Shown here: positions 8,864 to 17,411 of the stretch, in pieces | Position numbering within the stretch: position 1 is the stretch's first letter | Layout of the letters: each line of letters starts with the position of its first letter | From: Pontibacter coccineus | GTDB taxonomy: Bacteria; Bacteroidota; Bacteroidia; Cytophagales; Hymenobacteraceae | Assembly (NCBI RefSeq): GCF_030546575.1 | Contig: NZ_JAUOTN010000005.1 | Location: 124,001 to 188,000, forward strand | DNA: 64,000 nt | Direction of reading: 5' to 3' | Program-made: the position numbers and the translations under genes | The notes under the pieces: model-generated | Database searches by the model: none | What the model was told of the DNA's origin: nothing | Seen by the model: the letters and a program-made list of their open reading frames with translations, nothing else

Positions 8864-8879
8864 ACAGGTCGCGACCTGT
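8864..8879. repeat. 16-bp perfect palindrome
   Basis: ACAGGTCGCGACCTGT is a perfect palindrome in the gap between two SDR genes. It could be one copy of a dispersed intergenic palindrome or a dimeric protein site; only one copy was seen in this window. The gap 8809-8977 starts with low-complexity GTTAGAGAGTTGAGAAGTT-type sequence directly after the stop codon. Confidence 0.6.
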
Positions 8880-8977
8880 CCAAATCGTGTAGTGAAATTA
8901 TCTGCTTGAGAGGGGTGATAACGATCAACCATATAACTCATCAATCGGTTAACAGTCACCCATTCAAAATTAAAACT

Positions 8978-9682
8978 ATGAAACTGGAAAATAAAATAGC
9001 CGTCGTAACCGGTGTGAGCCGGGGTATAGGGCTGGCCACCGTGCATGCACTGCTGGAGCAGGGCGCAAAAGTAGCTGGCTGGGGTAGAACGGCCCCGGAG
9101 GTGCAGCACGCTAACTTTGAGTTTGTGGAATGCGACGTACGCCGGGCCGACTCGGTGCAGGTGGCCTATGATCATACCGTAGAGCATTTTGACGGCCAGG
9201 TTAGTGTGCTGGTGAACAATGCCGGCCTGGGCCGCTCAGCCACACTCGAAGACCAGGACCTGGATGAGTGGCACCTGATGTTCGACACTAACGTGCACGG
9301 CCTTTTCTACTGCACCCGTTTGGTGGTGCCGGGTATGAAGGAAATGGGAGAGGGGCACATCATCAATATTTCTTCTATAGCGGGCACGACAGGTATAGAA
9401 CAGATGTCGGCTTATTGCGCCACCAAGCATGCGGTCCGCGGCATTTCGCATTCGCTCTACAAAGAAGTGCGCGATTATGGCGTGAAAGTGACCTGCATCT
9501 ACCCGGGCTCGGTGCAAACCAACTTCTTCGACAACATCGACAGCGTGACTGTGAACGATAACATGATGCGCCCCGAGGACATCGCCTCCACCATTCTGCA
9601 TTGCCTGGAGTCGCACGCCAATTACCACCACGTAGATATAGAAGTGCGCCCCTTGATGCCAAAGGGAAGAAAGCAGGTATAG
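8978..9682 (+). CDS. SDR-family oxidoreductase
   Basis: A 234-residue classical SDR. Motifs: TGVSRGIG (11-18), NNAG (80-83), Ser132/133, Y146 and K150 of the YxxxK pair. The frame is open further upstream to 8906, but the family N-terminus MKLENKIAVVTG begins at the ATG at 8978, which is chosen as the start. The family includes 3-oxoacyl reductase-like and sugar or alcohol dehydrogenases. No neighbour identifies the substrate. Confidence 0.88.
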   Translation: MKLENKIAVVTGVSRGIGLATVHALLEQGAKVAGWGRTAPEVQHANFEFVECDVRRADSVQVAYDHTVEHFDGQVSVLVNNAGLGRSATLEDQDLDEWHLMFDTNVHGLFYCTRLVVPGMKEMGEGHIINISSIAGTTGIEQMSAYCATKHAVRGISHSLYKEVRDYGVKVTCIYPGSVQTNFFDNIDSVTVNDNMMRPEDIASTILHCLESHANYHHVDIEVRPLMPKGRKQV

Positions 9683-9723
9683 CTGATATCTGGAACAGCT
9701 TTTGTAGCTTTGCAAACCCTATT

Positions 9724-9802
9724 TAATGAATAATTAATAATGGTGAATGAATAATGGAAGGCAATGCTGATGCGTCATTATTCATTATTCATTAATCATT
9801 AC
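9724..9802. repeat. Intergenic inverted low-complexity arms (AATGAATAAT type)
   Basis: Left arm (9724-9756) is built from degenerate AATGAATAAT units and the right arm (9773-9801) from their complement (ATTATTCATT). The two could fold into a long imperfect hairpin filling the gap before gldA. The same architecture recurs at 10723-10848, 23624-23759 and 41782-42014. Confidence 0.6.
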
Positions 9803-9807
9803 AAAGC

Positions 9808-10719
9808 ATGTCAGTTGAAGTAAAGAATCTTACCAAAATATTCGGGTCGCAGCGGGCGGTAGACGATATTTCCTTTTCCGTTGGGCAGGGCCAGATACTG
9901 GGTTTTCTTGGGCCAAATGGCGCTGGCAAGTCCACCACCATGAAAATCGCCACCTGCTACCTGCCGCCTACGACTGGCACCGTACTCGTGAATGGCTACG
10001 ACGCCGTGCAGGACTCCATTGCCGTCCGCCGCAGCGTGGGCTACCTGCCGGAACACAACCCGCTATACCTGGATATGTACGTGCATGAGTACCTGCAATT
10101 TGTGGCTTCTGTTTACGGCCTGAAAGGACGCCGGGCGAAGGGGCGCGTGCAGGAAATGGTGGAGCTTTGCGGACTCACGCTGGAGCAGGGCAAGAAGATC
10201 GGAGCACTTTCCAAAGGTTATCGCCAGAGGGTGGGCCTGGCGCAGGCGTTGGTGCATGACCCCCAGGTGCTGATTCTGGATGAGCCAACCACCGGCCTTG
10301 ACCCGAACCAGATCGTCGAGATCCGGGCACTGATCAAGCGCATCGGGCAGGACAAAACCGTGATATTCTCGACGCACATCATGCAGGAAGTAACGGCTAT
10401 TTGTGACCGTGTGGTGATCATCAACCGCGGCAAACTGGTTGCCGACAGCGACGTGGCCAGCCTGCAGGCCGGTGCCCGTAACGAGAAGACAACCCTCGTG
10501 GAATTTGAGCAGCCTATACCTGTCGAGGCTTTGGAGCAAGTGCCGGGCGTACTGTCAGCCACACTAGCTGAGGGGACTACCTACCGGGTGGTTTCGCGCA
10601 AGGATACGGATATCCGTGCTACCCTGTTCCGGGTGGCTGCCGAGCGCCAATGGCCACTGGTAGGGCTGCGACACGAAGAAAACTCACTCGAAAAAATATT
10701 CCAACAACTGACGAAGTAA
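9808..10719 (+). CDS. gldA: Gliding motility ABC transporter ATP-binding subunit GldA
   Basis: ATPase of the GldA-GldF-GldG transporter needed for gliding in several Bacteroidota. In 303 residues it has Walker A GPNGAGKS (35-42), signature LSKGYRQR (134-141), Walker B VLILDEP (154-160) and a D-loop TTGLDP. The SKGYRQRV signature instead of LSGGQ, together with the gldF and gldG genes immediately downstream, identifies it. Residues about 225-303 form the family's regulatory C-terminal domain. It is separated from gldF by 129 bases of inverted AT-rich repeat rather than being directly coupled. Confidence 0.94.
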   Translation: MSVEVKNLTKIFGSQRAVDDISFSVGQGQILGFLGPNGAGKSTTMKIATCYLPPTTGTVLVNGYDAVQDSIAVRRSVGYLPEHNPLYLDMYVHEYLQFVASVYGLKGRRAKGRVQEMVELCGLTLEQGKKIGALSKGYRQRVGLAQALVHDPQVLILDEPTTGLDPNQIVEIRALIKRIGQDKTVIFSTHIMQEVTAICDRVVIINRGKLVADSDVASLQAGARNEKTTLVEFEQPIPVEALEQVPGVLSATLAEGTTYRVVSRKDTDIRATLFRVAAERQWPLVGLRHEENSLEKIFQQLTK

Positions 10720-10722
10720 GAA

Positions 10723-10848
10723 GTAATGAATAATTAATAATGAGGAATGATTAATTCAGGTACGATATGCTCTTTGGCTATACCTTGTTTTTTTCTGATC
10801 ACTTAAAACCATTATTCATTCGTCATTATCCATTAATAATTAATATTA
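10723..10848. repeat. Intergenic inverted low-complexity arms between gldA and gldF
   Basis: Left arm 10723-10757 (AATGAATAATTAATAATGAG-like) begins three bases after the gldA stop, and the complementary right arm 10810-10848 ends directly at the gldF start codon. The spacer carries one CTATACCT octamer (about 10778). Same design as at 9724-9802. Confidence 0.6.
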
Positions 10849-11577
10849 ATGCTCGCTATACTTAAAAAAGAATTCAACGGCTTCCTGAACACCCTGATTG
10901 CCTACATCGTGATCATGGTATTTTTGGTTGCCATCGGCATGTTCATGTGGGTGTTCCCCGAGAGCAATGTGCTCGATTACGGCTTTGCGGACATGCAGAC
11001 GCTCTTTAACATGGCGCCCTGGCTGTTTTTGTTTTTGATTCCGGCCATCACCATGCGCACGTTTGCAGAAGAGAAGCGCGAAGGCACCATCGAACTCCTG
11101 CTCACCAAACCGATCACAGACCTGCAGCTGATCCTGGGCAAGTACTTCGCGGCGCTCCTGCTGGCGCTGTTTGCGCTTATACCTACCCTCATCTATTACT
11201 ATACCGTGTATGAACTCGGCAATCCGCAGGGCAACGTCGACTCTGCCGCAGTGGTGGGATCATACCTGGGGCTGGTGTTTCTGGCAGGTGTGTTTGCGGC
11301 CATCGGGGTGTTCGCCTCATCCGTTTCCGACAACCAGATCATCTCTTTTGTGATCGCTATTTTCCTGTGCTATATCTTTTATGCCGGCTTCGAACTGATC
11401 GCTTCTATACCTGTGTGGGGCGGATACGGCTACTTTATCAGTCAGCTAGGTATAGAGTACCACTATTCAGCCATTAGCAAGGGGCTGATCGATTCGCGCG
11501 ACGTGCTCTACTTCCTGAGCGTGATCGCCATCATGATACTTTCCACTAGACTTGTATTGAACAGCAGAAAATGGTAA
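10849..11577 (+). CDS. gldF: Gliding motility ABC transporter permease GldF
   Basis: A 242-residue polytopic membrane protein with six hydrophobic segments, of the ABC-2-type permease family. The loop between the second and third segments contains TFAEEKREGTIELLLTKP, the conserved EExxGTxELL coupling region of these permeases. It would form the membrane channel energised by GldA. The end overlaps the start of gldG by 7 bases, so the two are translationally coupled. Order gldF-gldG followed by dnaN is seen in other gliding Bacteroidota (family knowledge). Confidence 0.93.
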   Translation: MLAILKKEFNGFLNTLIAYIVIMVFLVAIGMFMWVFPESNVLDYGFADMQTLFNMAPWLFLFLIPAITMRTFAEEKREGTIELLLTKPITDLQLILGKYFAALLLALFALIPTLIYYYTVYELGNPQGNVDSAAVVGSYLGLVFLAGVFAAIGVFASSVSDNQIISFVIAIFLCYIFYAGFELIASIPVWGGYGYFISQLGIEYHYSAISKGLIDSRDVLYFLSVIAIMILSTRLVLNSRKW

Positions 11578-13271
11578 CAGAGCAGGCAACAATACCAAAG
11601 AGCAAGCGCAGCCGCGACCTGACCCGCTTTCTGATCGCGCTGGCGGTCCTTGTGCTGCTCAACATACTGGCGGCCAATTTCTTCTTCCGGCTCGACCTGA
11701 CCGATGACAAACGCTATACTATTTCGCCTGTTACTAAGCAGATGCTGTCAGAGCTTCCGGAGCCGGTGTTTGTGGAGGTATACCTGGATGGCGAGTTCCC
11801 GGCGGGCTTCAAGCGTCTGCAGCAGTCAGTGCGCGAAACACTGGACGAGTTCAGGATTTACGCAGGCGGCAACGTGCGCTACGAGTTCATCGATCCGAAC
11901 GAAATAACGGACGAGCAGGAGCGTACAGAATTTTTCCAGAAACTGGCGGCTTCAGGTATACAGCCGACCAACCTGCGGGCCAATGAAGGCGGCAAACAGG
12001 TAGAGCGTCTCGTGTTTCCGGGCGCCCGTGTCATGTACAAAGGCAAAGAGACTGGGGTGATGCTCCTGAAAGGCAACCTGGCGGCCTCACCGGACGAGCG
12101 ATTGAACCAATCGGTAGAAGGGGTGGAGTACGAACTGGCCACGGCAATCCGCAAGATGGCCTTCCAGGGAAACAAGACCATTGGCTACATCAGCGGGCAG
12201 GGGCAGTTAGAGACGCAGTATGTAACCGATCTGCTGGGCTCTCTGCAGGAGTTTTACCGGGTAGCCCGCGGCGAGCTGCGTGATATCCCTTCGCTGGACG
12301 GCCTGGACCTGATCATCATCGCCAAACCAACCGAAGCCTTCACAGAAGCTGACAAGTACAAGATCGACCAGTTCATCATGAAAGGGGGCAAGGCAGTGTT
12401 CTTCGTAGACGCCCTCAACGCGAACATGGACAGCGTGGGAGCAGGCGGCATGTTTGCTATGCCCTATAATTTGAACCTGGATGATCTGCTTTTCCGCTAC
12501 GGTGTGCGCCTGAACCCAACGATGATCATGGACCTGAACTCCGGTTTTATACCCATCGTAACGGGCTATATGGGCGAGCGGCCACAGACAGAGATGATCA
12601 ACTGGCGCTTCTACCCGCTGCTCAATACCTTCAGCAAACACCCGATCACGCGCAACATCGATGCGGTTTATTCGAAGTTTATTGGAACCATGGATACGGT
12701 GCGGGCCGATGGTATCCGCAAAACACCCCTCGTCTATACCTCCGTTTATTCCCGTGTGATGCAGGCTCCTGTGCCGCTGACGTTGGAGGAGGCCCGTATG
12801 GAAGTGAAGCCGGAGCAGTACCAGGCAGGTCCGCAGCCGGTGGGCTACTTGCTGGAAGGCGCCTTTACCTCGCTCTTCCGTAACAGGAGAGCGCCCGAAG
12901 GGGCAGCCGATCCGCAAGTGAAAGAAACTGGCGTGCCGACCAAAATAGCAGTTTTCTCGGATGGCGACCTGGTGCGCAACGAGGTAAACCCCCGTACCGG
13001 GCAGGCCTATGAGCTGGGCTTCGATAGGTATAACAACGTGACCTTTGCCAACCGGGAACTGGCCATGAACACCATCCACTACCTGTTGGACTCTGAAGGC
13101 CTGATCAACGTACGAAGTAAAGAAATACAGCTGCGGCCGCTGGACAGGGTGCGGGTAAAAGAGGAGCGTACCTACTGGCAGCTGCTCAACTTGGTGGCCC
13201 CGATCGTACTGCTGGGCCTGTTTGGGGTGGTGCGTTACTACCTGCGCAAGCGGCGTTACGAGCGATTCTAA
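11571..13271 (+). CDS. gldG: Gliding motility-associated ABC transporter substrate-binding protein GldG
   Basis: A 566-residue protein anchored by one N-terminal membrane segment (about residues 20-42) and one C-terminal segment (about 535-555), with a large extracytoplasmic domain between. This matches GldG, whose soluble part belongs to the 'uncharacterised ABC transport, substrate-binding' family. The region LDLTDDKRYTISPVTKQ (about 43-59) after the first membrane segment is typical. It overlaps gldF by 7 bases. Together with GldA and GldF it forms the transporter. The transported substrate is not known for the family. Confidence 0.93.
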   Translation: MVTEQATIPKSKRSRDLTRFLIALAVLVLLNILAANFFFRLDLTDDKRYTISPVTKQMLSELPEPVFVEVYLDGEFPAGFKRLQQSVRETLDEFRIYAGGNVRYEFIDPNEITDEQERTEFFQKLAASGIQPTNLRANEGGKQVERLVFPGARVMYKGKETGVMLLKGNLAASPDERLNQSVEGVEYELATAIRKMAFQGNKTIGYISGQGQLETQYVTDLLGSLQEFYRVARGELRDIPSLDGLDLIIIAKPTEAFTEADKYKIDQFIMKGGKAVFFVDALNANMDSVGAGGMFAMPYNLNLDDLLFRYGVRLNPTMIMDLNSGFIPIVTGYMGERPQTEMINWRFYPLLNTFSKHPITRNIDAVYSKFIGTMDTVRADGIRKTPLVYTSVYSRVMQAPVPLTLEEARMEVKPEQYQAGPQPVGYLLEGAFTSLFRNRRAPEGAADPQVKETGVPTKIAVFSDGDLVRNEVNPRTGQAYELGFDRYNNVTFANRELAMNTIHYLLDSEGLINVRSKEIQLRPLDRVRVKEERTYWQLLNLVAPIVLLGLFGVVRYYLRKRRYERF

Positions 13272-13343
13272 AATTTTTGCCCTGTATGTAAAGAAATTGT
13301 GAAATGCCGCCCGGTTTCAGGTAGTTTAAATGCGAAAAATTTT

Positions 13344-13351
13344 TAACTTTG
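13344..13351 (+). promoter_or_regulatory. Candidate -7 element for dnaN
   Basis: TAACTTTG matches the Bacteroidota -7 consensus TAnnTTTG exactly and lies 26 bases before the dnaN ATG. A good -33 TTTG at the expected distance was not found. It suggests that dnaN has its own promoter although it follows gldG. Confidence 0.4.
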
Positions 13352-13377
13352 TCCAAATAACATTATAGCTCTACATA

Positions 13378-14502
13378 ATGAAATTTATCGTCTCTTCCTC
13401 TGCTCTTTTGAAGCAGTTAGCCAGCATAAACGGTGTGGTAACCAACAACCCGGTGGTTCCTATCCTCGAAAACTTCCTGTTCGAGATCAACGACAGCACC
13501 CTGACCATCACAGCCAGTGACCTGGAGACTTCCATGATCACCGAACTGCAGGTAGAGGCGAAGGAAAGTGGCCGCATTGCTGCCCCTGCCAAGATCCTGA
13601 TCGAGACGCTGAAGAACCTGCCAGATCAGCCGGTAACCTTCACCATCGACGAAGAGACCTATACCATCGAGATCAGCTCCTCAAACGGCCGCTACAAACT
13701 CTCCGGCGAGAACGCAACCGATTTCCCACGTGTACCTGTGGTAAAAGGTGGCAGCGCCATCGAGATTCCGTCTAACGTGCTGGCCCGCGCCATTAACAAG
13801 ACTATTTTCGCAGTAAGTAACGACGAACTTCGTCCGGCCATGACGGGTATTTACGTTCAGCTGCGCACGGATAACGTAACCTTCGTCGCCACGGACGGTC
13901 ACCGTCTGCTGCGTTTCCGTCGTACGGACATCACTACGGCTCAGGAAGCGTCGCTGATCATCCCGCGCAAGGCCTTCACGCTGCTGAAGTCTACGCTGCC
14001 TTCTGAGGCGACTGCGGTTCGTATGGAGTTCAACCAGTCCAACGCTTTCTTCAGCTTCGACAACATCCGCATGATCTGCCGTCTGATCGACGAGCGCTAT
14101 CCGGACTACGAGAACGTGATTCCGGTGCAGAACCCGAACAAACTGGTGATCGACCGTGCCGCTTTGCTGAGCTCTGTGCGCCGTATCTCCATCTACTCCA
14201 ACAAAACCACACACCAGATTCGTCTGAAGCTGTCTGGCTCTGAACTACAGGTATCTGCTGAGGACCTGGACTTCTCGAACGAGGCTAACGAGCGCCTGAC
14301 GTGCCAGTACGACGGTGAGGATATGGAAATCGGCTTCAACGCGAAGTTTTTGATCGAGATGCTCAATAACATCGACGCAGACGAAATCTCGTTTGAACTG
14401 TCTACGCCGAACCGTGCAGGACTGCTGATGCCGCTTGCAAATGAAGATAATGAAAATGTTCTGATGCTGGTGATGCCTGTAATGCTGAACAATTACGTAT
14501 AA
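13378..14502 (+). CDS. dnaN: DNA polymerase III beta subunit (sliding clamp)
   Basis: Ring-shaped processivity clamp that tethers DNA polymerase III and other factors to DNA. It has 374 residues, the family length, with the three repeated clamp domains. The N-terminus MKFIVSSSALLKQL, the segment ATDGHRLLRF and the C-terminal LMLVMPVMLNN are diagnostic. It is placed after gldG rather than next to dnaA. A terminator follows and separates it from the convergent lipoprotein gene. Confidence 0.98.
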   Translation: MKFIVSSSALLKQLASINGVVTNNPVVPILENFLFEINDSTLTITASDLETSMITELQVEAKESGRIAAPAKILIETLKNLPDQPVTFTIDEETYTIEISSSNGRYKLSGENATDFPRVPVVKGGSAIEIPSNVLARAINKTIFAVSNDELRPAMTGIYVQLRTDNVTFVATDGHRLLRFRRTDITTAQEASLIIPRKAFTLLKSTLPSEATAVRMEFNQSNAFFSFDNIRMICRLIDERYPDYENVIPVQNPNKLVIDRAALLSSVRRISIYSNKTTHQIRLKLSGSELQVSAEDLDFSNEANERLTCQYDGEDMEIGFNAKFLIEMLNNIDADEISFELSTPNRAGLLMPLANEDNENVLMLVMPVMLNNYV

Positions 14503-14524
14503 GAAGATAATTTCTCCTAATGCA

Positions 14525-14561
14525 GAAAGGCGAACCGTTTTGGTTCGCCTTTCCTGTTTTT
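14525..14561. terminator. Terminator after dnaN (convergent gap)
   Basis: Perfect 12-bp stem GAAAGGCGAACC (14525-14536) with its complement (14542-14553), loop GTTTT, then CTGTTTTT. It lies between dnaN and a convergent gene and may serve both. Confidence 0.85.
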
Positions 14562-14569
14562 AGGGGTGC

Positions 14570-15604
14570 CTACTTTTGCAGTTTTATGTACACCGGGAAG
14601 TGATCGCTATACCCTCCCAGGTACAAGGTATGCGACCAAGTCTGGCGAGGCGTGTCTTTATACCTGCCAAACGTGAATTTGGCAAACTCAGGGTCATGTA
14701 TTTGCGCTGAGCCATGGACATAATGCAAGCCGGCCTGCGTATTCACCATTGATTTAGTGACCATGATCTGGTCGCGCATCTTGTTGTCGTTGCGGGTGTG
14801 GTAACTGCCGTCGCCCTGCACAAACCATAGGTAGAACGTGTTAAAAAGCTCGTTCTGAAAAGCGGGATTAGGGCGGCCAGAAGCCCTTAAAACCTTCTCC
14901 ACGCTCACCGCATTAGGCTCGTCTGCAAAGTCCCCCAGCACGATGATTTTGACGTTCTTGTCTGCTTTCAGTTGCAAGTCCAGTTGCCGGCGTAGTTCAG
15001 TTGCCGCATCTCGCCTGCGGGCTGCCCCCAGAGCCGCGCTGCCGCGATCTTCCGGCCAGTGGTTCACATACACCGTAACCGGCTCACCAGCCAGGGTGCC
15101 CTTCACCTGCAGGATGCCACGGGAGGTGAATCCCTTCTCTGAAAACCTGATGGGTAGGTTGGTCTGCGAAGTCGGCTTGAAAACTCTGGGGTTGTAGAGC
15201 ATGGCCACGTCCAGTCCCTCAGGGTCGGGGGAGTCGTAATGGATGATGCCATAGCGTCGCTTGCGCAGCGGGGAAGACTTCACCAGGTCATCCAGCACCT
15301 GGCGGTTCTCAACCTCACAGAGACCGATGATGTCAGGGCCGCCCTTTCCACCGATGGTTTCAATCACTTGCGCTACATGGCGTATCTTGGTCTTATACCT
15401 TTCCTGGTCCCACTGCATGACGCCGCCCGGTGTAAAGCCGTCATCGTCTGTTTTGGGGTCGTTTTGAGTATCGTAGAGCTTCTCCGTGTTATAAAAAGCA
15501 AGGGTATAGAGTTTCGGTTTTTTGATAGATGAGGTTAAGCTGGCGCATCCTGAAAGGATGGTCAGGCTAAAAAGAATGAAGAAGGTTTTTATTCCGTAGC
15601 GCAT
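14570..15604 (-). CDS. Lipoprotein of endonuclease/exonuclease/phosphatase fold, catalytic Asn replaced
   Basis: A 344-residue EEP-superfamily protein (DNase I/APE1 fold) with a lipoprotein signal peptide (LSGC, Cys20), so it should sit in the envelope. Family metal and catalytic residues are visible: N39, E97 in CEVEN, N181-H182 in VNHWPED, D278 in RDQIM and D334-H335 in YSDHFP. The general-base motif normally GDFN reads GDFA at 224-227 (codon 14924-14926), so the Asn that works with the Asp is Ala. In DNase I/APE1 enzymes that Asn is essential, so activity may be lost or changed. The gene is divergent from gldC. Confidence 0.85.
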   Translation of the reverse strand: MRYGIKTFFILFSLTILSGCASLTSSIKKPKLYTLAFYNTEKLYDTQNDPKTDDDGFTPGGVMQWDQERYKTKIRHVAQVIETIGGKGGPDIIGLCEVENRQVLDDLVKSSPLRKRRYGIIHYDSPDPEGLDVAMLYNPRVFKPTSQTNLPIRFSEKGFTSRGILQVKGTLAGEPVTVYVNHWPEDRGSAALGAARRRDAATELRRQLDLQLKADKNVKIIVLGDFADEPNAVSVEKVLRASGRPNPAFQNELFNTFYLWFVQGDGSYHTRNDNKMRDQIMVTKSMVNTQAGLHYVHGSAQIHDPEFAKFTFGRYKDTPRQTWSHTLYLGGYSDHFPVYIKLQK

Positions 15605-15608
15605 CGCG

Positions 15609-15616
15609 TAACTTTG
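15609..15616 (+). promoter_or_regulatory. Candidate -7 element for gldC
   Basis: TAACTTTG fits TAnnTTTG exactly, 66 bases upstream of gldC, and overlaps the start region of the divergent lipoprotein gene. No clear -33 TTTG. Confidence 0.4.
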
Positions 15617-15682
15617 TACTTGGTTTTAATATTCAAGCATAGTACGAGATATATATAGCACAAAGTTTAAAAAGAAAAGAAA

Positions 15683-16024
15683 ATGAAGAAATCTGAGATA
15701 TACTTTAGCATAGCACTTGACGAGCAGCGCGTACCGGAGGCCATTAGCTGGAGAGCCACTGACGCAGGGGAAAAAATCCATTTTGCCAAGGCCATCAACA
15801 TTTCCCTGTGGGATCGCGACGAAGCAGGCACGATGAAAATTGACCTGTGGACCAAGGACATGCCGATCGACGAGATGAAGTATTTCTACATTGATACGAT
15901 CGGGGCCATGGCCCAAAGTATTGCCACCGCTACCAGCGACAAGGTGATGGCCGATAAAATGCGCGCCCTGTGCGAAGACCTGATGAAACACGTGGAAGAG
16001 GAGCGCAAAAAGGAAAACAACTAG
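15683..16024 (+). CDS. gldC: Gliding motility protein GldC
   Basis: A 113-residue soluble protein matching the GldC family in length and in the segments SEIYFSIALDEQRVPE, ISWRATDAG and NISLWDRDEAGTMKIDLWTKDMP. GldC is an accessory gliding protein whose exact function is unknown; mutants in Flavobacterium are partially affected (family knowledge). The C-terminus is a charged helix (KHVEEERKKENN). It is a single gene ended by a tight hairpin, about 2.4 kb downstream of the gldF-gldG genes. Confidence 0.92.
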   Translation: MKKSEIYFSIALDEQRVPEAISWRATDAGEKIHFAKAINISLWDRDEAGTMKIDLWTKDMPIDEMKYFYIDTIGAMAQSIATATSDKVMADKMRALCEDLMKHVEEERKKENN

Positions 16025-16035
16025 CTTGTAAATAA

Positions 16036-16066
16036 AGAAAGCCACCTCTTGAGGTGGCTTTTATGC
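16036..16066. terminator. Terminator after gldC (convergent gap)
   Basis: Stem AAAGCCACCTC (16038-16048) and complement GAGGTGGCTTT (16051-16061) around a very short loop, with A and T tracts on either side, so it can act in both directions. The same AAAGCCACC/GGTGGCTTT core is used in the pyc terminator. Confidence 0.85.
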
Positions 16067-16085
16067 TTTTAAATTTTGGATCGGT

Positions 16086-16532
16086 CTACTTTGCGTTAGA
16101 AGCAATCGCGTTCTTATCAGTCTTCTGGATGGTGGCCATGTTCTCAGAACCTTGCTCGTCCAGGCTGGATACGAACTCACGATCAACCTTTGAGTACATT
16201 TTACGATCGCCGAAGTAGTCGTTGTACTGTACCGTGCTCAGGATATCCTCGAACTCCAGGTCACGAACGGCCAGTACTTCTTTGCACTGCTCTGCAATCA
16301 GCTGTGCGTTGCCTTCATGCTTCTGCTCAATTTCAGTAATTTGGGCAGCTACAGCCATGTTGATCTCTCTAACCTTGTTCGCCTGGTAGTTATTCAAACG
16401 AAGTTCACGAATCATCTGCTCAGAAAGGTGGTTGGCGCGCTTCTCAGCAACAACAGTTATATTATTACCTGTAGCGAATACGCCGAATACAGTTCCGAAT
16501 ACCATCAATGTTGTTACCAGTAGCTTTTTCAT
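16086..16532 (-). CDS. Small secreted helical protein, function unknown
   Basis: A 148-residue protein with a signal peptide (MKKLLVTTLMVFGTVFGVFA, cleavage near residue 20), then an almost all-helical, Gln/Glu/Lys-rich mature part. The segment LRLNNYQANKVREINMAVA has the L-x-L-x-x-x-Q-x-x-K pattern of small periplasmic Spy/CpxP-like or DUF4890-like proteins, but the match is weak and I do not assign a family. The frame is open upstream to 16670; the ATG at 16532 is chosen because it gives the signal peptide. A likely periplasmic protein. Confidence 0.75.
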   Translation of the reverse strand: MKKLLVTTLMVFGTVFGVFATGNNITVVAEKRANHLSEQMIRELRLNNYQANKVREINMAVAAQITEIEQKHEGNAQLIAEQCKEVLAVRDLEFEDILSTVQYNDYFGDRKMYSKVDREFVSSLDEQGSENMATIQKTDKNAIASNAK

Positions 16533-16694
16533 AATTGTAGTGTTTTTGGTGTTTTCAATGCTTTTCCAGATTTCGTTTCTGAGGCAGCGTAGTTTTAAAA
16601 CGCGGGTTGTCTGTAAATGATTCCGGTATTTAAATTTTTTTTTTCGCCTACTCTTCAGTGTCGAATACAAGCAATATAGTGCAGAAATAATGCC

Positions 16695-16733
16695 AAAGAG
16701 GTCAAATTGCTAACAATTTGACCTCTTTTTTTG
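16695..16733. terminator. Hairpin downstream of dcd
   Basis: Perfect 15-bp stem AAAGAGGTCAAATTG (16695-16709) with its complement (16714-16728) around loop CTAA, plus a T tract on the plus strand. It lies between the dcd stop and the next minus-strand gene, so it probably ends dcd transcription, though the T tract is stronger in the opposite direction. Confidence 0.75.
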
Positions 16734-16748
16734 ATTTTATTTTGGATT

Positions 16749-17285
16749 CTACCACTCGTTCCGCCACATCATCGACTCGACGGGTTTGGTCGTGCGGTTG
16801 TTGTATTTGGCGTTTGCCTTGCTGTTGTAGTAATTCTCAATGCCACCCTTCACCTCAAAGTAAATCAGCTGACCAATCGGCATGCCATGGTATACGCGCA
16901 CCTGCTGGGTTACGGAGATCTCCAGTGTCCAGGTGTTGCAGAAGCCTACATCGCCTTTGCCGGCGGTAGCATGGATATCGATACCCAGACGGCCAACGCT
17001 CGATTTGCCTTCCAGGAAAGGCACGTGCGCGTGGGTTTCAGTATACTCCAGCGTCACGCCCAGGTATAGCGTATTGGGTTGCAGCACGAATCCCTCCTCC
17101 GGGATCTCAAACACGTCGATCTGGTTGTGTTGACGGGCGTCGAGCACTTCGTCGCGGTAAGTGGCCAGGTAGCGGCCCAGGTGTACGTCGTAAGAGTTGG
17201 TGCCAAGGCCAGAGCGCTTGAATGGCTCGATCAGGATAGTGCCTTTCTCAATCTCTGCTAAAATCTGCTTATCTGTAAGAATCAT
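16749..17285 (-). CDS. dcd: dCTP deaminase
   Basis: Deaminates dCTP to dUTP in the route to dTTP. The 178 residues match the family. Visible motifs are GKSSVGRLGI (93-102) of the nucleotide-binding trimer interface, HATAGKGDVGF (105-115) and WTLEI (119-123), whose Glu122 is the catalytic residue. The N-terminus MILTDKQILAEIEKG is typical. I cannot exclude the bifunctional dCTP deaminase/dUTPase form from sequence alone. It is followed by a strong hairpin and appears to be a single-gene unit. Confidence 0.94.
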   Translation of the reverse strand: MILTDKQILAEIEKGTILIEPFKRSGLGTNSYDVHLGRYLATYRDEVLDARQHNQIDVFEIPEEGFVLQPNTLYLGVTLEYTETHAHVPFLEGKSSVGRLGIDIHATAGKGDVGFCNTWTLEISVTQQVRVYHGMPIGQLIYFEVKGGIENYYNSKANAKYNNRTTKPVESMMWRNEW

Positions 17286-17411
17286 GGGGGTGCAATGTTA
17301 TGGCCGTAAAAGTAAGCAAAATGGGTGAATTGTTGCTTGTTAATTGTCGATTGTTGATTGAGCCGAGATGGTGAAGCTATACCTTGTTTGGAGATATGAG
17401 AGGTATAGCAA

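Noticed and set aside
8906..8977. Longer N-terminus for the second SDR
   Set aside because: The extra 24 residues have no family similarity and the SDR start MKLENKIAVVTG begins at 8978.
12207..13079. Long minus-strand open frame (290 codons) inside gldG
   Set aside because: Antisense shadow of a well-supported gene; His-rich composition typical of shadow frames in GC-rich DNA.
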